In this document: in pieces, positions 31,942 through 36,502 of the stretch | Position numbering within the stretch: the first letter of the stretch is position 1 | How the letters are laid out: each line of letters opens with the position of its first letter | NCBI GenBank assembly: GCA_027486555.1 | Contig: JAIXOX010000107.1 | Coordinates: forward strand, 1-36,502 | Origin: Comamonadaceae bacterium | Lineage (GTDB): Bacteria > Pseudomonadota > Gammaproteobacteria > Burkholderiales > Burkholderiaceae_C | Direction of reading: 5' to 3' | DNA length: 36,502 bases | Made by a program: the position numbers and the translations under genes | The notes under the pieces: generated by a model | The model's input: the letters and a program-made list of their open reading frames with translations, nothing else | The model's database searches: none | What the model was told of the DNA's origin: nothing

Positions 31942-33062
31942 ATGACATGACACAAGCCCCTGCAAATCGGCGGCTCGCCCTCCAAACCGCCGCCATGGTG
32001 GTGGCAGGCCTGTCAGCTTGGCCCGCCCAGGCAGTTGCAGCGGCCGCTGCAGACGCTCCTTTTTATCCCATCGTCAAGCCGCGTCGCTTGAACTTTCCCA
32101 GAGATTACGGTTCACACCCCGAGTACCGCACCGAGTGGTGGTACCTCACAGGATGGCTGGGAAAGGGTCCATCGGCCATGGGTTTTCAGTTGACCTTTTT
32201 CCGCAGCCGAACCCAACATGCCCCAGAAAACCCCAGCCGCTTGGCGCCAAGCCAATTGCTTTTTGCCCATGCCGCCTTGGCCATCGGTCAAGAAAATGTC
32301 TTCCTGCACGCCAACCGAGCCGGTCGCTTGAACGGAACCAGTTTGCATGCGGATGCTTCTGACACCGACCTGCGTATTGAAGATTGGTCTTTGCGCCGAA
32401 CACAAGGCAACGCATCTGAAACTTATGAGGGACGCTTTTCAGACAAGGATTTTTCCCTGTCCTTTGGGGCCAGCACGGACCAAAAAGTCATTCTTCGAGG
32501 ACGAGATGGCTTTTCTCAAAAAGGGCCCAAACCTGAGCAATCCAGTCACTATTACAGCCGAGCACCGTTGCGTGTAAATGCCAATGTTCAATGGGGCAAG
32601 CAAAAGAAAGCACTTCAAGGCCAAGCATGGCTTGATCACGAGTGGTCCAGCCAATTGCTGATGCCAGGCGCGGTGGGCTGGGATTGGGTAGGCATCAATT
32701 TGTTGGACGGCGGTACTTTGATGGCTTTTCGAATTCGCAACAAGCAATCGGAAGCCATTTACGCCCATGTCGATGCACGGGATCGTGAAGGTCAACCCAC
32801 AAAAAATTGGGACTCGCTTCGTTGGCAAGCCAGCGGCAGCTGGCGATCCAAGTCACTGATTGACTACCCCGTTCCTATGGACTTGGTGCTTGGCGCCGAG
32901 CTTTTCCGCCTGCTCCCATTGATGATGGCTCAAGAGGTGGATGCCCGCGCCAGTACGGGCGGATTCTATTGGGAAGGGGCCGTCAGCCTGATGAAGGACG
33001 AACGGCTAATTGGACGAGGATTTTTAGAGCTGACGGGTTACGGTGCGCCCTTGCGGCTTTGA
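31938..33062 (+). CDS. Exported CrtC/AttH-family lipocalin-like protein
   Basis: 374 residues from GTG 31938, which overlaps the permease stop (GTGA) and has GAGGG eight bases upstream; ATG 31947 is the alternative. The signal contains a twin arginine (ANRRLALQTAAMVVAGLSAW, cleavage near PAQAVA), suggesting Tat export. Mature motifs YRTEWWYLTGWL, AMGFQLTFFRSRTQ, LLFAHAAL and GQAWLDHEWSSQLL are characteristic of the hydroxyneurosporene synthase/AttH family, two lipocalin-like barrels. Family members near ABC transporters are thought to bind lipophilic molecules. The function with the LolDE-like transporter is likely envelope lipid handling, but is inferred. Confidence 0.88.
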   Translation: MNDMTQAPANRRLALQTAAMVVAGLSAWPAQAVAAAAADAPFYPIVKPRRLNFPRDYGSHPEYRTEWWYLTGWLGKGPSAMGFQLTFFRSRTQHAPENPSRLAPSQLLFAHAALAIGQENVFLHANRAGRLNGTSLHADASDTDLRIEDWSLRRTQGNASETYEGRFSDKDFSLSFGASTDQKVILRGRDGFSQKGPKPEQSSHYYSRAPLRVNANVQWGKQKKALQGQAWLDHEWSSQLLMPGAVGWDWVGINLLDGGTLMAFRIRNKQSEAIYAHVDARDREGQPTKNWDSLRWQASGSWRSKSLIDYPVPMDLVLGAELFRLLPLMMAQEVDARASTGGFYWEGAVSLMKDERLIGRGFLELTGYGAPLRL

Positions 33063-33217
33063 CATGAACTCGCATGAAAGACTTGTCATCTCAATTTTGA
33101 GCCCGCCAAAAACCATGCGGTGCGTTTAATTGGGCAAACCATGGTTGCAGAGGGTGGCTTCTTAACATCGACCTTAACACCCTTAAAAGCGTTCCAGACC
33201 AAAGCAAGTACTTGGCG

Positions 33218-33457
33218 ATGATCATGTTGAGCTGCTTTTGGTGTCTTGCTTTTGGTCTTTTTGTTGGTGAATTGGTTTTTATCGGCTACAACATGATTGG
33301 TCACGTCGCGGTTGTCACCATGGTTTTTGTCACTTGGTGGACTTTCCGAAATCTTGCAAAAAACAAAGAGCGCGGGATGGACTATTTGCGCATGCCTGAC
33401 CGCAGCAGCCGTTGTGATTATTTTGTGAAGTCGCGGTTTGATTGTTTTGATCGATAA
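33218..33457 (+). CDS. Possible small membrane protein
   Basis: About 79 residues from ATG 33218, with two hydrophobic segments (MIMLSCFWCLAFGLFVGELV and NMIGHVAVVTMVFVTWWTF) and a charged tail (RNLAKNKERGMDYLRMPDRS). The composition is plausible for a two-helix membrane protein, but there is no good ribosome-binding site and I recognise no family. It is the only candidate gene in the 419 bases between the AttH-like and PNPOx-like genes. Confidence 0.35.
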   Translation: MIMLSCFWCLAFGLFVGELVFIGYNMIGHVAVVTMVFVTWWTFRNLAKNKERGMDYLRMPDRSSRCDYFVKSRFDCFDR

Positions 33458-33481
33458 GCAGGCTGTATCTGAATTTCATTT

Positions 33482-34063
33482 TTATGGCACCAGCCATGCC
33501 AACGATCCGCAAGGTTTCAGCTTGGCACGACGATGACCGTCTTGTCTCAAGGCCAACCAGTCCATTGAGGAGACTTTGAGGCTTAACACAGCCAAATGGT
33601 GACCTGACAGAGATTCACTGGAATCTGAACTTGCGGGTTCACCGGCCGCTTGGATGTGTCCCGGTGGCAGGGTGCTCAGATAGTCAGCAGCGGCGCGAGA
33701 TTGACGCACTCGCTCCCACGCTGCTTCAACTTGTTCACCTCGCACGACAACAGTGGCAACAGCCGATACACGCAGCTGCCAATTGAGGCGCTTGCTCCAA
33801 AAAATCAATTGCGCCAAAGGTTGCGATTGAAGTTCCAGGCATTTTGGGGACCGAGCGTCGGTGTAAATGCTCAGAGTCCAAGACGCCGCATCGGCATGCC
33901 TGATGACCACTGTTCGCGCTTGCGGACCACTGGCGTCAATGCCCTGCGTGGCCAAAATAGGCGTGCGCCATTCGTGGTGACGATCGTGCGGTGCGCGGGT
34001 CAACTCTTGCCACAAACGGGTGGCTAAATCATCGGCAGATATCTCTGAATTTTCTTGGGGCAT
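33482..34063 (-). CDS. Pyridoxamine 5'-phosphate oxidase-like FMN-binding protein
   Basis: 193 residues from ATG 34063; a TTG four codons upstream is open too. The split-barrel FMN fold shows ELTRAPHDRHHEWRTPILAT, QARTVVIRHADAASWTLSIY, TDARSPKCLELQSQPLAQLI and WSKRLNWQLRVSA, the Alr4036/PNPOx-like pattern. The C-terminal third is less typical. Substrate unknown; members of this group oxidise or reduce flavin-bound small molecules. Cytoplasmic. Separated from its neighbours and probably transcribed alone. Confidence 0.85.
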   Translation of the reverse strand: MPQENSEISADDLATRLWQELTRAPHDRHHEWRTPILATQGIDASGPQARTVVIRHADAASWTLSIYTDARSPKCLELQSQPLAQLIFWSKRLNWQLRVSAVATVVVRGEQVEAAWERVRQSRAAADYLSTLPPGHIQAAGEPASSDSSESLSGHHLAVLSLKVSSMDWLALRQDGHRRAKLKPCGSLAWLVP

Positions 34064-34115
34064 ATCAATTGTCAAGGACAGTGCGTTCAGCGCGGCAAAA
34101 ATAAGCCATCAAGCA

Positions 34116-34346
34116 TCAAAAGTAATTTGTGCTTTCTGCTCCGTCTTTGCTGTGTGTTTGCTGCGTCTTTTTGGGGGGGTGAAGTTTATGGGTTTGCCTT
34201 GCAAGCCGTTCAATGAACTTCGAGATTTCAGGCCCATCGCGCAGCGCTTGAACGCTGGGCTCGTGTCGCGCCAACTCGGCCTTTGTGAATGGCGGTGAAC
34301 ATGATCGAGCTGCAGACGGCAGCCGTTGGGTACACCCTTGTGCCAT
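34116..34346 (-). CDS. Small hypothetical protein
   Basis: 76 residues from ATG 34346, starting 28 bases after the stop of the DUF4149-like gene on the same strand. Central segment FTKAELARHEPSVQALRDGP, then EISKFIERLARQTHKLHPPK, is helix-prone and protein-like; the tail is polar. The frame is open further upstream inside the neighbouring gene. No family recognised; support comes from position and composition only. Confidence 0.4.
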   Translation of the reverse strand: MAQGCTQRLPSAARSCSPPFTKAELARHEPSVQALRDGPEISKFIERLARQTHKLHPPKKTQQTHSKDGAESTNYF

Positions 34347-34374
34347 TTCCGCCGCTTTGACGTCAGCAGCAGAG

Positions 34375-34782
34375 TCAACTTGCCATCCGGACCAAGATGA
34401 CAGCAGCCAAAACAATGTGCCCCAATGTCAAAAGCACAGAAAAGCCATGCAAGTACTGGAAGCGTTTTTTCTGGCCGGTATCTGTGGCCCGGTTGATGGC
34501 AGGCATCAGCATTTGTCGTGCTGCAATGGCGGTCAACATGGTGAACGCCATCCATGCGGCACTGAACGCGTCGTTTGACCAAGATGTGAGCGTGACCAAG
34601 CCTGACGTGACCATCACAAACAGGTAAAACGGTGGGAATGCTTTCCGAATGAGCATGCGCGCATCTTGTGGCGGCAGGTGTTTGAATAGGAATGCTGCAA
34701 AGCCAGCCGAAAACAACAACATACCCCCGAACAAGAAAGCCGTGACCAGAAGACTCGCCGTGTGCAGGTAAAAATCTAACAT
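34375..34782 (-). CDS. DUF4149-like integral membrane protein
   Basis: 135 residues from ATG 34782 (GAAAG about 7 bases upstream). Four predicted transmembrane helices: LLVTAFLFGGMLLFSAGFAA, AFPPFYLFVMVTSGLVTLTS, AAWMAFTMLTAIAARQMLM, and SVLLTLGHIVLAAVILVRM. The segment ARQMLMPAINRATDTGQ, then KKRFQYLHGFSVLL, matches the DUF4149/TMEM205-like family, inner membrane, function unknown. Confidence 0.8.
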   Translation of the reverse strand: MLDFYLHTASLLVTAFLFGGMLLFSAGFAAFLFKHLPPQDARMLIRKAFPPFYLFVMVTSGLVTLTSWSNDAFSAAWMAFTMLTAIAARQMLMPAINRATDTGQKKRFQYLHGFSVLLTLGHIVLAAVILVRMAS

Positions 34783-34876
34783 GTGGATTCTTTCAAAAGG
34801 CACAGCTTAAAGAAGTTGCATGCCCTTCAGGGGCAAAAGACCATCCGGGGCCGCATCAAGTCACTGAAGATTCACC

Positions 34877-35299
34877 TCATGGATTGACGCCCCTTGTTTC
34901 GGGTTGCTGGGAGCGAAGTGCCTCGGTTGCAACCTCATCCAAGGCCAATCGAAGCCCCAACGATCCGCTGCCTGAACGCACTGGAGACTTTCTTAGGCAA
35001 ATCTCGATGCGCTGAATGGCCGGGTACGCCGCACAGGCCGCTGCGATGCGCGTGATGAGCCGTTCTTGTGTTTCGTAGTGGCCGTCCGCTGCGAGTCGTT
35101 CAATTTCCACAATCAGCGGGTCATAGTCAAACACCTGCGACATGTCGTCGTGCGTGATGACAACTTGCTTGACCGAGATACCGAGTGTCAAATCGAGCAG
35201 ATGTGCGTCTGGTTGGGTGTCCTTGGGGCCGTAGGTCCCGATGTTTGTGGTGAGCTGCAGATCTCGCAACTCGATGACAGCTGTGCTAGCTTGGTTCAT
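34877..35299 (-). CDS. folB: Dihydroneopterin aldolase-type protein (FolB)
   Basis: 140 residues of the FolB/T-fold family: IELRDLQLTTNIGTYGPKDT at the N-terminus, the DYDPLIVEIERLAADGHYET motif and LITRIAAACAAYPAIQRIEI, followed by LRKSPVR. FolB converts dihydroneopterin to 6-hydroxymethyl-dihydropterin in folate synthesis. The conserved glutamate/lysine pair of the active site is at least partly present (E in HYETQERL, K in LRKSPV). The ATG overlaps the stop of the LMW-PTP fragment (ATGA), an ancestral operon arrangement. An in-frame second function such as FolX-like epimerase cannot be excluded. Confidence 0.85.
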   Translation of the reverse strand: MNQASTAVIELRDLQLTTNIGTYGPKDTQPDAHLLDLTLGISVKQVVITHDDMSQVFDYDPLIVEIERLAADGHYETQERLITRIAAACAAYPAIQRIEICLRKSPVRSGSGSLGLRLALDEVATEALRSQQPETRGVNP

Positions 35300-35511
35300 G
35301 GCTGGACCTTTTGCATGACAAATTTCAAAAGACCCACGCTGGATTCTTCGATCAAATCCAAGACGTGTTCGAACCCATGCTCCCCACCGTGATAGGGGTC
35401 AGGTATGACGGCGGCTTGCGTCGTTTGTAAAAATTCAGCCAGCCCTCGAATTTTGTGTTGATGGAGTGCAGGGCATCTTTCCTCCAGGAGCGAGCGAATG
35501 TCCAAAGTGAG
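35296..35511 (-). pseudogene. Low-molecular-weight protein tyrosine phosphatase, C-terminal remnant
   Basis: The frame, from just after a TAA at 35514-35512 to its stop at 35298-35296, reads as the C-terminal ~70 residues of an LMW-PTP: DIRSLLEERCPALHQHKIRG, then VIPDPYHGGEHGFEHVLDLI, where the DPY aspartate (general acid) is conserved. The N-terminal half with the CX5R phosphate-binding loop is absent; upstream there are 30-odd bases and then the ChaN-like gene. It therefore cannot work as a phosphatase. The TTG at 35505 could start a short peptide, but this looks like a deletion remnant. Confidence 0.8.
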
Positions 35512-35544
35512 TTACGAATGGGTTCAGATGAGCAAAGAAGAAGA

Positions 35545-36405
35545 TTATTTTTGGGGTGGTTTTTGTGTAAAGACCAGACAGGGATCTTCACGTTCAACTT
35601 CGGGAACCACATAAACCTGGTCAAACCAGCTCGCGTCGTTTGTGTCTGCGCGTTCGACGTAGCCGAGCACTTGGGTGTGGGCCTGCTTTTCAGTCGAAAG
35701 CCATTGGAATACCCCAGCATCTTTTCTGACATGGCCGTTGCCAGCCATGAGCAGGACCATTCGATTTTGAACACTGTTGACAACGCTGGCCATCCAAACA
35801 TCTCGCGCAATCTGACCCTGGACCATGGGGCCAATGGCCAGGATTGGCAGCATATTGCAGTGCCCTTCCTGGATGGCTTTGTTTTGATCACCAAGGAGTC
35901 GCGGGTGGATCTGATTGAGCTTGTATGTGTTGATGGTTTGTGGGCTGAAAACAGCCGAAAAACCATTGGTCATGACTTTTCTCACATCCGCATTGGACAA
36001 ATTCGCCGCGATCAGCGTGATTTTTTTATCGAGCGCCAATTGCACGAAAGGTTTGTAAAAACGCCATTCCCAACCTGTTGAACCCGCTTCGGTAAGAACA
36101 CAATCAGTATCTTTGCATCGGGTCAGGGCCATGTCCAAAACAGCTTGGTTCTCACGGTCAAATTGCTCCATCGCCACTACCGGTCTGTGCCCTTGGCTGA
36201 TCAATCCCATCACGTGATTCATTCGCAACGTGTGCCCATGCGGGTTGTCGTGGATCTCGCCCATCAGCAAGATTGTTTTAGGGTCTGCCTGTAGAGGTTT
36301 TTCAATGTTCTGCGCTGTTGCTGTGCAGCACATGCCGACGAGTGCAACCATTGTGAGCCTTTTGCAAAGGCATAAACGATACAACCAGGCTCTTAAATGA
36401 TTCAT
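35545..36405 (-). CDS. ChaN-like haem/iron-uptake family protein
   Basis: 286 residues from ATG 36405; an upstream ATG at 36456 would add 17 residues and an ATG at 36354 would start the hydrophobic segment directly. N-terminal signal-like stretch (LTMVALVGMCCTATAQ) then ILLMGEIHDNPHGHTLRMNH, the ChaN GE-HDN motif, VVAMEQFDRENQAVLD, and C-terminal VLLMAGNGHVRKDAGV. ChaN-family (Tiki-like) proteins are exported, bind haem or have metal-dependent hydrolase ancestry. A CC pair sits near the predicted cleavage site, so a lipoprotein is possible. It directly precedes the truncated phosphatase gene. Confidence 0.85.
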   Translation of the reverse strand: MNHLRAWLYRLCLCKRLTMVALVGMCCTATAQNIEKPLQADPKTILLMGEIHDNPHGHTLRMNHVMGLISQGHRPVVAMEQFDRENQAVLDMALTRCKDTDCVLTEAGSTGWEWRFYKPFVQLALDKKITLIAANLSNADVRKVMTNGFSAVFSPQTINTYKLNQIHPRLLGDQNKAIQEGHCNMLPILAIGPMVQGQIARDVWMASVVNSVQNRMVLLMAGNGHVRKDAGVFQWLSTEKQAHTQVLGYVERADTNDASWFDQVYVVPEVEREDPCLVFTQKPPQK

Positions 36406-36502
36406 ATGAGTGAATGAAGAAAAATAGAGAAGACACTCAGGGTGTTGCACCGTCAACCAGGGCTGTCAAAACCTGATCAGAAGACCGCGCAACATTCGGT
36501 TC

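Overview
The window looks like chromosomal DNA of a betaproteobacterium, probably Burkholderiales/Comamonadaceae (a freshwater Limnohabitans/Rhodoferax-type organism). This rests on protein style, on family content (CsbD, PsiE, LMW-PTP next to FolB, a DEDDh/GIY-YIG nuclease) and on gene neighbourhoods. The genus cannot be fixed from sequence alone. No rRNA, tRNA, CRISPR array or complete insertion sequence was found.

Region 1 (2-370) is the 3' end of a polysaccharide deacetylase gene. Region 2 (615-15276) is a complete beta-1,3-glucan (laminarin-type) utilisation locus with two leftward operons and a rightward arm. Leftward operon A is porin, GH16 lipoprotein, LacI regulator and glucokinase. 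The rightward arm is a GH81 endo-beta-1,3-glucanase and a lipoprotein of unknown fold with a carbohydrate-binding-like segment. Leftward operon B is an ABC solute-binding protein, two permeases, a GH1 beta-glucosidase, an MsmK/UgpC-type ATPase and a second GH16 lipoprotein. Four identical 14-bp palindromes of LacI-family type (4979, 5098, 7473, 15262) sit at the head of every arm, two of them directly on sigma70-like promoters. Inferred flow: secreted or anchored GH16/GH81 cut the glucan, the porin admits oligosaccharides, the ABC system imports them, GH1 releases glucose and glucokinase phosphorylates it.

Region 3 (15277-18197) holds a decayed IS5-type remnant, an APC-family amino-acid transporter and a methyltransferase-fold protein with a lipoprotein signal. 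Region 4 (18418-25100) is a catabolic cluster: CaiB/BaiF CoA-transferase, SDR dehydrogenase, two glutathione S-transferase-like proteins, a SnoaL-like protein, a LysR regulator and an aldehyde dehydrogenase. Its gene content recalls the isoG-isoH-isoI/J-aldH part of isoprene degradation clusters, but no monooxygenase is present. Both divergent promoter regions share a GCAAC/GTTGC motif, probably the LysR operator.

Region 5 (25088-36502) is more ordinary: a cryptic zinc-ribbon-like ORF, CsbD, PsiE, a CBS-domain protein, a DEDDh plus GIY-YIG nuclease, a LolDE/AttEFGH-like ABC transporter operon ending in a CrtC/AttH-type exported protein, an FMN-binding PNPOx-like protein, a DUF4149-like membrane protein, FolB, a 5'-truncated LMW protein tyrosine phosphatase and a ChaN-like protein.
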